Assembly (NCBI RefSeq): GCF_000814325.1
Contig: NZ_JPHF01000011.1
Span: 62,001-126,000, forward strand
DNA: 64,000 bases
Direction: 5' to 3'
DNA from: Flavihumibacter sp. ZG627
GTDB taxonomy: Bacteria > Bacteroidota > Bacteroidia > Chitinophagales > Chitinophagaceae
The notes under the pieces were generated by a model. That model was not told the origin of the DNA. It made no database searches and saw only the letters and a list, made by a program, of their open reading frames with translations. Each line of letters begins with the position of its first letter. Position 1 is the stretch's first letter. Below are positions 1 through 8,695 of the stretch, piece by piece. The position numbers were made by a program, and so were the translations under genes.

Positions 1-1
1 G

Positions 2-931
2 AAACTTGTGAATGGCAGAAATCATAAAGTGGTGGCTGTGATGGGTACCTCTATGGAATCGGCTGGAAATTTTGCTAAAGAACATCAGGCAGAGAGGGCC
101 TATGAAAGCATACACGAAATGGTAAAAGAAGGGGGTATTGATGGAGTTTATATTGCAAGTCCCCATCCATTTCATCATAAGGAGACCATAATATGCTTAG
201 AGCATAAAATTCCGGTATTATGTGAAAAGCCACTGGCCATGAATGCTGGCCAGGTCAGTGAAATAATTGAAGCATCGCGAAACAATGAAACCAGGGTTAT
301 GGAAGGGATGTGGATACGTTACTTACCATCCATCAATAAAATGCTTGACCTGTATGCTTCCGGTAAAATTGGTGATGCAATACATCTTAATGCATCTATG
401 AGTTATGTTGCGCCTAAGGACAAGGAAAACAGGTTTTATAACGAAAATCTTGGAGGCGGTTCATTAATGGACCTGGGAATATATCCTGTATATCTGGCTT
501 TATTATTATTTGGAGAACCAGAATCATTACAAGCATTTGCCAAACTTACAGATGATAATATTGATGAATACTGCCAGGCTATTCTGCGCTTTCCTGGCAA
601 TAAGTTTGCCTATTGTGAATCATCCATTATTACCAAAACGGCAAATACGGCTGTGATCACAGGAACTAAGGGTCGAATTATATTAGAGGAACAATGGAAT
701 GAAAAACCACCAGCTATAGTTATAGAATATAATGAGGGAGAACCTGAGACAGTTTCTCTCGATTGGGAAGGTCGTGGATTTCAATACGAAATTGAAACAT
801 TTACTAATTACATTTTCAATAAGGAAGATTCTCTATTGCATTCAATGGATGATAGTCTTCAATTAATGCAGGTATTAGACGATATCCGTGATAAAACCGG
901 CATTGAATACCCATTTGACAAAGATGCCTGA
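2..931 (+). CDS. Gfo/Idh/MocA family NAD(P)-dependent oxidoreductase (5' truncated)
   Basis: This is a dinucleotide-dependent dehydrogenase of the Gfo/Idh/MocA superfamily, which usually acts on sugars, inositols or related cyclitols. The reading frame is open to the left window edge, so the N-terminal GxGxxG part of the Rossmann fold is missing. The GTG at 8 is internal, not a start. Visible family marks are the SPHPFHH segment followed by the CEKP motif, whose lysine is catalytic in this superfamily, and the GGGSLMDLGIYPV segment of the C-terminal alpha/beta domain. The remaining ~309 residues fit a family length of about 325-340. It ends one base before the convergent lipoprotein gene. The substrate cannot be told from sequence. 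Confidence 0.88.
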   Translation, partial: KLVNGRNHKVVAVMGTSMESAGNFAKEHQAERAYESIHEMVKEGGIDGVYIASPHPFHHKETIICLEHKIPVLCEKPLAMNAGQVSEIIEASRNNETRVMEGMWIRYLPSINKMLDLYASGKIGDAIHLNASMSYVAPKDKENRFYNENLGGGSLMDLGIYPVYLALLLFGEPESLQAFAKLTDDNIDEYCQAILRFPGNKFAYCESSIITKTANTAVITGTKGRIILEEQWNEKPPAIVIEYNEGEPETVSLDWEGRGFQYEIETFTNYIFNKEDSLLHSMDDSLQLMQVLDDIRDKTGIEYPFDKDA

Positions 932-932
932 T

Positions 933-1772
933 CTAGGAACCTGACAGAGCAACTGCATTGAACCTTATCAGGAGTGTATCCCGGGAATAGAATAAAAGCT
1001 TGTTGTCCCGAATCTTCCAATTAGTTATTTGAGAAAGGGCCTCAAGGAAATCATTTTCAATATTCATTCCGATACAAGCCTTTCGTGTCATAATCAGGGG
1101 AGAAAATTTAATGCTTTGGTCAGCGGCCAATTCAAAACTGCCACGCAGACTATTACAACCGGTATTTCCATTAACAGTACCAACTGTTCCTGGAATAAAT
1201 GAAAGATAGGCCCCTTTGACAACGCTCGTATCAACCAATTTACCTTTCAGCTCAAACATGTGCCATTGAAATTGATAAAGGGATTCACTTCCGGAAGAGA
1301 CTATTTCATTCTCGTGAGTAGCACAAACATCAAGAACATTAAATTTCCCGAATTCGTTCAGATGGCGATCTGTGAAATACATTTTTCCTTCCCTCTCTTT
1401 CATCTCCCCATAACCTTCTATCATTTGGTTTCCTTGTTTAAGAAAGATCACCTCACGAAAAGAGGTCATCCCTTCTGAAAAAAATGTATACATAGCCAGT
1501 AGTGTATCGCCCAACATCCGGCCACTAATGGTTCCCTTACTTTTATCTTTACCATAAAAATTATACGAAAGAAATCCATTAACAGAATCACCCATGAGTG
1601 AGTATTCTAATCTTACCGTATCACGATTTGAAGCTTTCTGATAACAATATGAGGAAGATAATGGAGCAGTTGAAATTATTGAATCAAATACGACCTGGTT
1701 ATCTTTTTTGGGTGTATTATTCTGGCAAGCGATGACTGATATTAACAGAAAGGCGAAAAGCAACTTTTTCAT
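933..1772 (-). CDS. META domain-containing lipoprotein
   Basis: This is a predicted lipoprotein of 279 residues. The N-terminus has a short basic start, a hydrophobic stretch and a lipobox ending VIAC (Cys16). Residues ~30-155 form a beta-rich region without a family I recognise, containing an NGFLSYNFYGKDKSKGTISG stretch. Residues ~165-270 resemble the META/HslJ domain: a WHMFELKG opening, an NGNTGCNSLRGSFE core and a TRKACIGM segment. META proteins lie in the envelope, and HslJ in E. coli is linked to novobiocin resistance, but the molecular role is unknown. It is tail-to-tail with the oxidoreductase and transcribed alone from the 1773-1806 side. Confidence 0.78.
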   Translation of the reverse strand: MKKLLFAFLLISVIACQNNTPKKDNQVVFDSIISTAPLSSSYCYQKASNRDTVRLEYSLMGDSVNGFLSYNFYGKDKSKGTISGRMLGDTLLAMYTFFSEGMTSFREVIFLKQGNQMIEGYGEMKEREGKMYFTDRHLNEFGKFNVLDVCATHENEIVSSGSESLYQFQWHMFELKGKLVDTSVVKGAYLSFIPGTVGTVNGNTGCNSLRGSFELAADQSIKFSPLIMTRKACIGMNIENDFLEALSQITNWKIRDNKLLFYSRDTLLIRFNAVALSGS

Positions 1773-1806
1773 TACATAAACTTTGATATGTTAAATCATT
1801 ATACGC

Positions 1807-2226
1807 TTAAAAGAAGGTATCGCCATCTGGAAGAATATTAGGATTAAAACATATCTCCCATAAATGACCGTCAGGATCCGAAAAGCTGGCAGAATATCCC
1901 CAACTTTCTTCTCTAGCTTCTTTTACAAGAATTGCGCCCGCTTTTATGGCTGATGCAAGTAAACTATCAACATCTTCCTGATTACCTGTAAAATGACTCA
2001 GAATAAAACCGGCTGACCGCACTTGTTCAATTGGGTTGTTAGTGAGGAGGAGGAACTTTTCTCTTCTGTACAATACCAGCCCTATGCTATCTTCCATTTC
2101 AAACACAATATGATCATCTCCTTCCTTATACCCGGAAACAGGGAATCCGAGACCCTCTTTATAGAAATCGAATGACTTTTGCAGATCTGCGACCGCCAAT
2201 GTTATAAAGTTTATTTTCGGGTTCAT
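1807..2226 (-). CDS. VOC family protein (glyoxalase/bleomycin resistance-like)
   Basis: A 139-residue protein of the vicinal oxygen chelate superfamily. It opens with the typical beta strand NFITLAVADLQKSFDFYKEG, has a central VLYRRE strand, and ends with the second motif SFSDPDGHLWEICFNP, whose Glu is the usual metal ligand. Two beta-alpha-beta-beta-beta modules are expected from the length. Members include glyoxalase I, dioxygenases and antibiotic-binding proteins, and the sequence does not decide among them. It is a single gene, divergent from prmC, with about 87 bases between the two starts. Confidence 0.85.
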   Translation of the reverse strand: MNPKINFITLAVADLQKSFDFYKEGLGFPVSGYKEGDDHIVFEMEDSIGLVLYRREKFLLLTNNPIEQVRSAGFILSHFTGNQEDVDSLLASAIKAGAILVKEAREESWGYSASFSDPDGHLWEICFNPNILPDGDTFF

Positions 2227-2302
2227 TTTATAATATTAAGGCTATGGGATATATTGAAATTAAGAATATTAAATCTATAGCCATAACTAAAGTGGGGAAC
2301 AG

Positions 2303-2310
2303 TAATTTTG
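2303..2310 (+). promoter_or_regulatory. Possible -7 element for prmC
   Basis: TAATTTTG matches the Bacteroidota -7 consensus TAnnTTTG. It ends only three bases before the prmC ATG at 2314, which would imply a leaderless or nearly leaderless transcript. No TTTG-like -33 element is seen 19-20 bases upstream, so this may be chance. Confidence 0.3.
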
Positions 2311-2313
2311 GCA

Positions 2314-3171
2314 ATGAGCATTTTGCAGGTCCGACAATCTATTATAGAACAGCTTACACCGTTATATGGCAACCGGGAAGCCATGTTAATTGCCGACATG
2401 CTGCTTGAAAAAATCGCAGACTTACCTAAGCGTGCTTTATTAAATCTGAAAACTGCAGACCTGTCGCCGGAAAATCAAATTGCATTGAATGCGATGCTAT
2501 CCCAATTACTGAGGCACCGACCAATTCAGTATGTACTGGGGGAGGCATGGTTTCAAAATATGCGATTTTATGTGGATGAGCGGGTCTTGATACCACGGCC
2601 TGAAACGGAAGAACTGGTAGAATGGGTGGTAAGGGAAGAAAAATCGGGACTCTCCACTACTATACTAGATATCGGAAGTGGGAGCGGTTGCATTCCCTTA
2701 AGCATTGCAAAAAAACTACCGAATGCGGTTATTCATAGTTGTGATATAAGTATGGGTGCCCTTGAAGTGGCCCGGAAAAATGCGTCAGATCTTGGTTTAA
2801 AAGTGAATTGGCACCATATTGATTTCCTTCAGGAAGCGGAGTGGCTAAAACTGCCAAAGGCCGACGTACTGGTCAGCAATCCACCTTATATACCACAAAG
2901 TGGAAGGTCAGAGATGGCCACCCACGTAGTTGATTACGAACCATCAATGGCCCTTTTTGTACCAGATGAGGATCCGATGGTATTTTATGAGGCAATTGCC
3001 CGGTTTGCCCGGTTACATACCAGCCCGGGCGCCCGGATATATGTGGAAATCCACGAGGACTTAGCTGAAAATGTCAGGGAATGTTTCCTGCGATCTGGTT
3101 TAAGGAAGATTGAAACGCGGAAGGATATGCAGGGTAAAGAAAGGATGATAAGAGCTATTTCTGGTCTATAA
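2314..3171 (+). CDS. prmC: Peptide chain release factor N5-glutamine methyltransferase PrmC
   Basis: PrmC (HemK) methylates the glutamine of the GGQ motif in release factors RF1 and RF2, using S-adenosylmethionine. The N-terminal helical release-factor-binding domain covers roughly residues 1-80. The Rossmann methyltransferase domain has motif I (LDIGSGSGCIPL) and the diagnostic VSNPPYIP (NPPY) motif that binds the target glutamine. The ATG at 2314 is preferred over a TTG two codons upstream. The resulting 285 residues are standard. Its 3' end overlaps the convergent flavin reductase gene by 17 bases. Confidence 0.95.
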   Translation: MSILQVRQSIIEQLTPLYGNREAMLIADMLLEKIADLPKRALLNLKTADLSPENQIALNAMLSQLLRHRPIQYVLGEAWFQNMRFYVDERVLIPRPETEELVEWVVREEKSGLSTTILDIGSGSGCIPLSIAKKLPNAVIHSCDISMGALEVARKNASDLGLKVNWHHIDFLQEAEWLKLPKADVLVSNPPYIPQSGRSEMATHVVDYEPSMALFVPDEDPMVFYEAIARFARLHTSPGARIYVEIHEDLAENVRECFLRSGLRKIETRKDMQGKERMIRAISGL

Positions 3172-3826
3172 CTATATAATCTGCTCTTGCTCCCAGACTA
3201 ACCAGGTGTGCGCTGATCTGGCTAACAAAATCCTTGGGTCCGCATACATAAAAATGACGGCCAAAATCCTGAATTATATCGATCAGCTTTTTTTTATCAA
3301 TGCGTCGTTCCATAAATCCAATGACTCCCTCTCTCGTAAATATCCTTATAAAATCATCGCCTAACATTTCCTCCAGTTCTTTCTCCAGGAAAAGATCATC
3401 GGATGTTTTGTTTGACCAAACGAGCATGTTATTGGTCATAAGGTTCATAGTTCTTAATGCCCGGAAAATGGAAATGAATGGAGTTATGCCTGTGCCTCCT
3501 GCAATGAAAACGCCCGGACCTTTATACTGCAATACACCAAATGCATCCTGAATTATCAATTCGGCATCTGCATTGATCTTACCTAATTCATTGGTAACTC
3601 CTCTATGTTCTTCGTAAATTTTTATGGTAAATTCAAGATAGGGCCAGTCGCCCAGAGAAGTAAAAGTGAATGGACGGAATTTATCTTTCCAATCGGGGTG
3701 ATTGATAGCTACATAACAACCCTGACCTGGTTGAAAAAAATAGCCAGCAGGCTTCTCAACAATGAATCGTTTCACATCATGGTTGATGTAATTGGCCTGT
3801 AAAACCTTTACAATATGGTGGGCCAT
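3155..3826 (-). CDS. FAD/NAD(P)-binding ferredoxin reductase-type oxidoreductase
   Basis: A 223-residue soluble flavoprotein of the ferredoxin-NADP reductase superfamily. The N-terminal barrel carries the RPFTFTS flavin-binding signature near residue 51. The C-terminal nucleotide-binding half has GGTGITPF and the late FYVCGPKDF motif. There is no 2Fe-2S domain, so it must pass electrons to or from a separate carrier. It is the third gene of a leftward run after exbB and exbD (27 bases from exbD), so co-transcription is likely. The redox partner is unknown. Confidence 0.85.
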   Translation of the reverse strand: MAHHIVKVLQANYINHDVKRFIVEKPAGYFFQPGQGCYVAINHPDWKDKFRPFTFTSLGDWPYLEFTIKIYEEHRGVTNELGKINADAELIIQDAFGVLQYKGPGVFIAGGTGITPFISIFRALRTMNLMTNNMLVWSNKTSDDLFLEKELEEMLGDDFIRIFTREGVIGFMERRIDKKKLIDIIQDFGRHFYVCGPKDFVSQISAHLVSLGARADYIVIDQK

Positions 3827-3853
3827 AGAAGGAGATTTTTTTATATAGTGGAA

Positions 3854-4258
3854 TTACTGGGCGCCGCTTTTATCGACGGCGAGTACTGAACGGGCGCCAA
3901 GTTCACGCGCTACGCGCATAACTGCCACTACATTTTCTATAGGCACGTTTTTATCAGCATTTATAACAACTGAGGGTTGATCAGATTCTTTAGCAAGAAT
4001 AGGCTGGAGACTGGCTTTAAGTTCCTCAACACTAACCTTGGTGGTACCAACAAAAAACTGGTTATTAGCATCAATGGATACAACCACGGTTTGTTTGGCC
4101 TTTGTATCGCTTTTAGCTTTGGGTTGCGAAAGTTTGATCACATTGGGGTTGGCTAGTGTAGAAACAATCAGGAAAAATAGTAACAATATGAATAAGATAT
4201 CATTCAGCGCCCCTGTATGCACTTCAGCATGGCCTCTAAGTCGTCTTTTTATATTCAT
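3854..4258 (-). CDS. exbD: ExbD/TolR family biopolymer transport protein
   Basis: A 134-residue single-pass inner membrane protein of the ExbD/TolR type. The TM helix is at residues ~17-37 and carries the conserved aspartate that lines the proton path (LNDILFILL). The C-terminal periplasmic domain binds TonB-like proteins or peptidoglycan. It lies 27 bases after the exbB-like gene, and the two would form a proton-driven motor that energises the outer membrane. No tonB-like gene adjoins, so ExbD versus TolR cannot be decided. The pair could serve the thiamine-linked receptor at 28351 or any other TonB-dependent receptor. Confidence 0.88.
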   Translation of the reverse strand: MNIKRRLRGHAEVHTGALNDILFILLLFFLIVSTLANPNVIKLSQPKAKSDTKAKQTVVVSIDANNQFFVGTTKVSVEELKASLQPILAKESDQPSVVINADKNVPIENVVAVMRVARELGARSVLAVDKSGAQ

Positions 4259-4285
4259 TTCTTAGGTAATATTAAAGGAACCTGA

Positions 4286-4993
4286 CTACCTTGTTGGTTC
4301 CTGCAGGGTATCGATGAAATCGGCGCTGGCAACTTCCATTTTATTAACCGTTTTATCAACCTGCGCATTTAGGAAACTATGGCCCACATAAGCGAGCAGT
4401 CCGATTATAAGCCCGGTTGCGGATGTAATCATCTTTACATATATACCGCTGGCAATTGTACTTAATGTATACTCCCCGGTTGAAGAGATGCCATAGAATA
4501 ACTGAACCATACCTACAATTGTTCCGAGAAATCCGAACATCGGAGCAATACCAGAAATCAGAGAAAGGACGGAAAGATTACGTTCCATTTTATACATTTC
4601 CAGCCGTCCAACATTCTCCATACTTTTTTCAATGGCGTCAATGGGCTTGCCAATACGTTGAATGCCCTTATCAATAATTCGGGCAACGGGATTGGAGGTA
4701 TTTTTGGCAAGCGAACGGGCGGCAGCTACATTTCCGCTCAGGATGTGATCCTTAATGATACTCATAAAATTCTCATCGATCTTACTTGCCTTATTGATGG
4801 CTATATAACGCTCAAAGAAAAAATAAATGGCCAGGACCAATAAAAGGAATAATGGAATCATCAGCACTCCCCCCTGGAAAAGGAGATTGATCAGGTTTAA
4901 TTCCTGCCCTGGTGTTCCAGCGGCGGCAGCTGCACTTGTACTATCGGCTAATCTTCTTGCGGTGTCGGTGATCTGTAATAGGAACAAATTCAT
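4286..4993 (-). CDS. exbB: MotA/TolQ/ExbB family proton channel protein
   Basis: A 235-residue polytopic protein of the ExbB/TolQ family. The first TM is at ~38-62 (GGVLMIPLFLLLVLAIYFFF), followed by a long cytoplasmic region (~65-135). The conserved second and third TM helices are at ~145-170 and ~185-210, with the SGIAPMFGFLGTIVGMVQLF and SGIYVKMITSATGL signatures. It is the first gene of the exbB-exbD-reductase run. With ExbD it forms a stator that converts proton motive force into movement of a TonB or TolA-like partner. Confidence 0.9.
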   Translation of the reverse strand: MNLFLLQITDTARRLADSTSAAAAAGTPGQELNLINLLFQGGVLMIPLFLLLVLAIYFFFERYIAINKASKIDENFMSIIKDHILSGNVAAARSLAKNTSNPVARIIDKGIQRIGKPIDAIEKSMENVGRLEMYKMERNLSVLSLISGIAPMFGFLGTIVGMVQLFYGISSTGEYTLSTIASGIYVKMITSATGLIIGLLAYVGHSFLNAQVDKTVNKMEVASADFIDTLQEPTR

Positions 4994-5076
4994 CTATGGT
5001 AGTTTTCGGATTTGTCAAACGTGAAAATAAGTCTATTATTTGCTAAGGATTTCTAAAGATTATACACTTTTCCACA

Positions 5077-6006
5077 TCAGGCACCCACCTGCTTCACCAT
5101 CATAGCCTGGATTTGTTTCATAGTCTTTTCCATGCCTTCAGCACTTCCATCCAGGAAAATAACGTTGCCTTTTCCATATTCAGCAAAGTTCTTAACTGCT
5201 TCAGTCCACATGCTAAAGAGAATTACATTGGTATCGAGGTTAGCCTGGCGCATCCTGTCGGCAGCTTCACTCATACCTTTGGCCACTTCTTCCCGGAATA
5301 ATGCCACCCCCTGTCCGCGTAATCTGGCAGCCTCACGTTCAGCTTCAGCCGCTATCTTTATAGCATTACCTTCTGCTTCTGCATTCTTTGTTTTAGTGAT
5401 CAGCATTGCCTGGCCTTCATTTTCTGCCGCTGCTTTAAGGTTACTGGAAGCCACTACTTTGCTCATTGAATCCATGATAGCCTGGTCAAATGTTATATCA
5501 TTAATCTGGAGATCAAGCAAGTGGTATCCCCATTCTTCCAGCAACTGGTCGATCTGATCTTTCACGTATTCAACAATTTCCTTTCTAAGACCGAGGATCT
5601 CTGCCTGTCTTTTGGTGGCCACAAAAGAACGGATCGTTCCTTCAATGGTACGACTAAGAGCCTGCATAAGTTCACGTTCACTAATAAACTTAAAGGCTAC
5701 CTTTTTTATAGTTTCATCCTGCTCATTCTGCACAGCAAAAAGAAGCATACTCTTGAAATAAACATTGGCCTGATCGGCAGTTACTGCCTGGAATTCAAGT
5801 TCAATAGATCTGTTCTGGATGGAAATTCGTTTGGAAATCACTTCCAGGAAAGGGATGATCAGACTAAGACCTGGATGGAGTACTCTCCTGTATTTTCCGA
5901 ACATTGTAACTACTCCTACTGTTCCCTGGTTGACTGTTTTCAATCCCATGAATACGATCAATACCAGTAAAATGATCCACCAATTGGACAAAATTAAATC
6001 CAGCAT
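5077..6006 (-). CDS. SPFH domain/Band 7 family membrane protein
   Basis: A 309-residue stomatin/prohibitin/flotillin/HflK-C (SPFH) protein. One N-terminal TM helix (~8-24) is followed by the Band 7 domain, whose opening is NQGTVGVVTMFGKYRRVLHPG. A long alanine/glutamate-rich coiled coil follows at ~185-240. Such proteins form large rings in the membrane and often act with a protease such as FtsH or an NfeD protein, but no NfeD gene is adjacent. It is closest in layout to stomatin-like or QmcA-like proteins. The exact role is open. Confidence 0.87.
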   Translation of the reverse strand: MLDLILSNWWIILLVLIVFMGLKTVNQGTVGVVTMFGKYRRVLHPGLSLIIPFLEVISKRISIQNRSIELEFQAVTADQANVYFKSMLLFAVQNEQDETIKKVAFKFISERELMQALSRTIEGTIRSFVATKRQAEILGLRKEIVEYVKDQIDQLLEEWGYHLLDLQINDITFDQAIMDSMSKVVASSNLKAAAENEGQAMLITKTKNAEAEGNAIKIAAEAEREAARLRGQGVALFREEVAKGMSEAADRMRQANLDTNVILFSMWTEAVKNFAEYGKGNVIFLDGSAEGMEKTMKQIQAMMVKQVGA

Positions 6007-6044
6007 TATTACGGTTTTTGGGTTACAAGATAGTCAAGAATTGC

Positions 6045-7292
6045 TTAGCTCCGCTGTTCCCATAACTCCACCAAATGAACAAGGGTATCAACACTGCGTT
6101 CCATGTCTCTCACGCTTACAAATTCATGTTTGCTGTGAAGCGCCATTTCACCTGTAAAAAGATTGGGGCATGGCAATCCCATAAATGAAAGCCTGGAGCC
6201 GTCAGTACCCCCCCTGATAGGTAGTTTAATTGGTTGAAGGCCGCTACGTAAAATTGCTTCTTCAGCATAAGCAACAACCTGTGGGTGATGCTGCAAAACC
6301 TCCTTCATATTCCGATATTGTTCGCGCACTTCGTAGGTGCTGCTTGCACCAGGGTGCATTTTAACTACTTCATCGGCCATATGTTGTAACATATATTCAT
6401 ATTCGCCCAAACCTGACGTTTCAAAATCGCGGATAATAAACTGAACACTTGCCTTCTCGGCATTACCATTAATATGAACGGGGTGAACAAAGCCTTCCCT
6501 GCCTTCAGTTACTTCTGGCGCCAGTTTTTCCTTCGGTAAGTTTGCCAGGAAAGTGCCTGCCAGCTTCAATGCATTTACCATCTTGCCCTTTGCTGTTCCC
6601 GGATGGGCACTGATACCGTGAAAATGAATGGACATAGCATCAGCCGAAAAGTTCTCATCCTCCAGGCTACCGGCCTGGCCTGCGTCAAGGGTATAACCAA
6701 TTGACGCCCCTAGCTTTTCCATATCCACATGCTCCACTCCTCTTCCTACTTCTTCATCGGGGGTGAACAATATTCGTATAGCGCCATGCTTAACCTGTGG
6801 GTTTGTTATAAGATAGTTTGTAAGATCCATGATTACGGCTACACCTGCCTTATCATCGGCACCCAGTAAAGTGGTACCAGAGGCTGTTATTATATCATCT
6901 CCTATCTTTTCTTTCAGATATGGATGATCACTAATCCTGATCACCTGCGTTTCATCGTCAGGCAAAATAATGTCAGCACCAGTATAGTTTTTATGCAGGA
7001 TGGGTTTCACTCCGGTTCCGCTGCAATCAGGAGCAGTATCCATATGGGCACAAAAGCATAATACGGGTACCACCTTATCCGTATTTGCAGGAATTGTCGC
7101 ATAAACATATCCGTGTTCATCCAAATGCGCATCGCTAATACCTATTTCCAGCAATTCTTTGACCAGTATACGACCAAGATCCTTTTGCTTTTCTGTACTG
7201 GGAAAAGTTGTGCTATGCGGATCACTCTGGGTATCGATGGTCACATAATTCAAAAAGCGTTCCGTTACAGTATATTTATAGGAATTGCTCAT
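6045..7292 (-). CDS. pepT: Peptidase T (tripeptide aminopeptidase)
   Basis: A 415-residue M20B zinc aminopeptidase that removes the N-terminal residue from tripeptides in the cytoplasm. The dinuclear zinc site is visible: CAHMDTAPD (His and catalytic Asp), LLGADDKAGV (bridging Asp) and FTPDEEVGRG (general-base Glu and ligand Glu). The dimerisation domain lies between roughly residues 215 and 310. A further ligand is expected in the C-terminal HSKHEFV segment. Length matches the E. coli enzyme. The start at 7292 is 31 bases from the start of the divergent CPBP gene. Confidence 0.95.
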   Translation of the reverse strand: MSNSYKYTVTERFLNYVTIDTQSDPHSTTFPSTEKQKDLGRILVKELLEIGISDAHLDEHGYVYATIPANTDKVVPVLCFCAHMDTAPDCSGTGVKPILHKNYTGADIILPDDETQVIRISDHPYLKEKIGDDIITASGTTLLGADDKAGVAVIMDLTNYLITNPQVKHGAIRILFTPDEEVGRGVEHVDMEKLGASIGYTLDAGQAGSLEDENFSADAMSIHFHGISAHPGTAKGKMVNALKLAGTFLANLPKEKLAPEVTEGREGFVHPVHINGNAEKASVQFIIRDFETSGLGEYEYMLQHMADEVVKMHPGASSTYEVREQYRNMKEVLQHHPQVVAYAEEAILRSGLQPIKLPIRGGTDGSRLSFMGLPCPNLFTGEMALHSKHEFVSVRDMERSVDTLVHLVELWEQRS

Positions 7293-7323
7293 TAATGCTA
7301 ATTTCGGGCAAATTACATTTTTG

Positions 7324-8136
7324 ATGGCAAAGCCCGATACCAGATCACCATTGGTGCCGCATCCAATTCTACGGGTTACCTTTTTTTTGGTTCTTTACCT
7401 TTCTGCTTTGCTTGCTGTAAGCTTACTCGAATTGTCGTTATACAGCAGGTTCACTGTCATTTTCATTGCCACCATTATACTGGTCATAGTATTCCGGGGG
7501 GTGGTTGACCGGCGAACTTTCACAAGCCTTGGCTGGCATTGGAAAGGGAATGAAAGACATTTTTACACAGGTATTGTTTTGGCCATTGCTATGCTTGGTG
7601 TTGGTACTCTTATTTTAGCGGCCATGGGTGAAATAGAATGGATGGACTATCAATTTAATGGTAATGATCTTGCTCTTGCAATAGGCCTAATGTTGATGGT
7701 GACCATTTCAGAGGAATTGGTATTCAGAGGGTATATTCTTACCAACCTTCTTGAAAACATGAAACCCTTTTTAAGCCTTCTGGTTTCTGCAATTGTTTTT
7801 GCCATATTTCATTCAGGAAATCCCGGATCCAATTGGTTAACCACGATAAACATATTCCTTTCGGGTATTTTACTGGGCCTGAATTTCATTTACACAAGGA
7901 ATCTATGGTTTGGGATCGCTTTTCATTTTGCATGGAATTTCCTGCAGGGCCCTGTTCTCGGATATGAAGTAAGCGGACTGGAGCTGAATTCAATGTTGAT
8001 ACATACCAGTTCAGCAAATCAATTGCTGACAGGCGGCAACTTTGGATTTGAGGGATCTTTGATCAATACTATTTTAAGCTGTATTGTTATTGTGACGCTT
8101 GGAACGGTTTACCATTTTCAAAAAACCATGCAATAA
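7324..8136 (+). CDS. CPBP family intramembrane metalloprotease
   Basis: A 271-residue polytopic membrane protein of the CPBP (Abi/CAAX prenyl protease 2) family. I chose the ATG at 7324 (MAKPDTRS) over an upstream in-frame start because it gives a normal N-terminus and leaves room for a promoter. Hydrophobic segments run through most of the sequence. The active-site motifs are present: SEELVFRG (EExxxR), FAIFHSG (His) and FHFAWNF (HxxxN). Bacterial members process membrane substrates or peptides; the substrate here is unknown. A TAATTTCG at 7299-7306 resembles a -7 element. Confidence 0.87.
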   Translation: MAKPDTRSPLVPHPILRVTFFLVLYLSALLAVSLLELSLYSRFTVIFIATIILVIVFRGVVDRRTFTSLGWHWKGNERHFYTGIVLAIAMLGVGTLILAAMGEIEWMDYQFNGNDLALAIGLMLMVTISEELVFRGYILTNLLENMKPFLSLLVSAIVFAIFHSGNPGSNWLTTINIFLSGILLGLNFIYTRNLWFGIAFHFAWNFLQGPVLGYEVSGLELNSMLIHTSSANQLLTGGNFGFEGSLINTILSCIVIVTLGTVYHFQKTMQ

Positions 8137-8146
8137 ATAGTGTTTT

Positions 8147-8596
8147 TTAGCCACGTTTATTTCGGCTGTTTATAAAGGCATGCTCATTATTGATATCTTC
8201 TGCAAGGCTCTCAATGGAGCGGTCGGCAAATAAACTGATCAATTGTTCTTTAATAGGTTTGTACTCAAAATGCATGGGACAAGGCTTAAGTTCGGAGCAC
8301 TGCTTCAAGCCCAGAATACAGGTCTGGAATTTACTATCCTCTCCCATAAGGTCAAGGATTACACGTACAGGTAAACGTTTAGCTTTTTCGGTCATAAAAA
8401 AGCCCCCATTAGGGCCACGAACAGAGCTTACCAGCGTGTTTCCACGGGTGAGTTGCTGAATTATCTTGGCAGTAAATGATTGAGGCGAATCAATAGCTTT
8501 AGCAATTTCGGCAATGCCTAGCTTTTTATCCGCTGTACTCTTTTGAGCAATGTATATGGCAGCCCTGAGGGCATATTCAGTGGTCTTGGAAAACAT
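8147..8596 (-). CDS. Rrf2 family transcriptional regulator with Fe-S cysteines
   Basis: A 149-residue Rrf2 protein. The start at 8596 (MFSKTTEYALRAAIYIAQ) is the family's normal N-terminus; 15 upstream in-frame codons are probably untranslated. A winged helix-turn-helix spans residues ~1-80, with IAEIAKAIDSPQSFTAKIIQ as the recognition region. The cluster-binding cysteines are CILGLKQC followed by C in SELKPC, the spacing seen in NsrR- and IscR-like proteins that bind Fe-S clusters. It is divergent from a three-gene operon, with a palindromic candidate operator in between. It probably senses Fe-S status, nitric oxide or redox and controls that operon and itself. Confidence 0.9.
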   Translation of the reverse strand: MFSKTTEYALRAAIYIAQKSTADKKLGIAEIAKAIDSPQSFTAKIIQQLTRGNTLVSSVRGPNGGFFMTEKAKRLPVRVILDLMGEDSKFQTCILGLKQCSELKPCPMHFEYKPIKEQLISLFADRSIESLAEDINNEHAFINSRNKRG

Positions 8597-8647
8597 TGAC
8601 CTTTTTTTCCAAATGTATGTATTAGTACCAGAAAATAGCAAATATTT

Positions 8648-8665
8648 AAGGATATATTTATCCTT
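8648..8665. promoter_or_regulatory. Candidate Rrf2 operator (AAGGATA-N4-TATCCTT)
   Basis: A perfect inverted repeat with 7-base arms (AAGGATA and TATCCTT) and spacer TATT sits in the intergenic region between the divergent Rrf2 gene and the DGC operon. It lies 51 bases from the Rrf2 start and 30 bases before the DGC start. Position, symmetry and neighbour make it the likely binding site of the adjacent Rrf2 regulator. A second short palindrome (AGAAT-A-ATTCT) is at 8681-8691. Confidence 0.55.
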
Positions 8666-8695
8666 TATTATTATTTTTACAGAATAATTCTATCT

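Noticed and set aside
5132-5970. Rightward open frames of 141 and 149 codons inside the SPFH gene
   Set aside because: They are antisense to an intact SPFH gene, have no recognisable domain and no plausible upstream signals.
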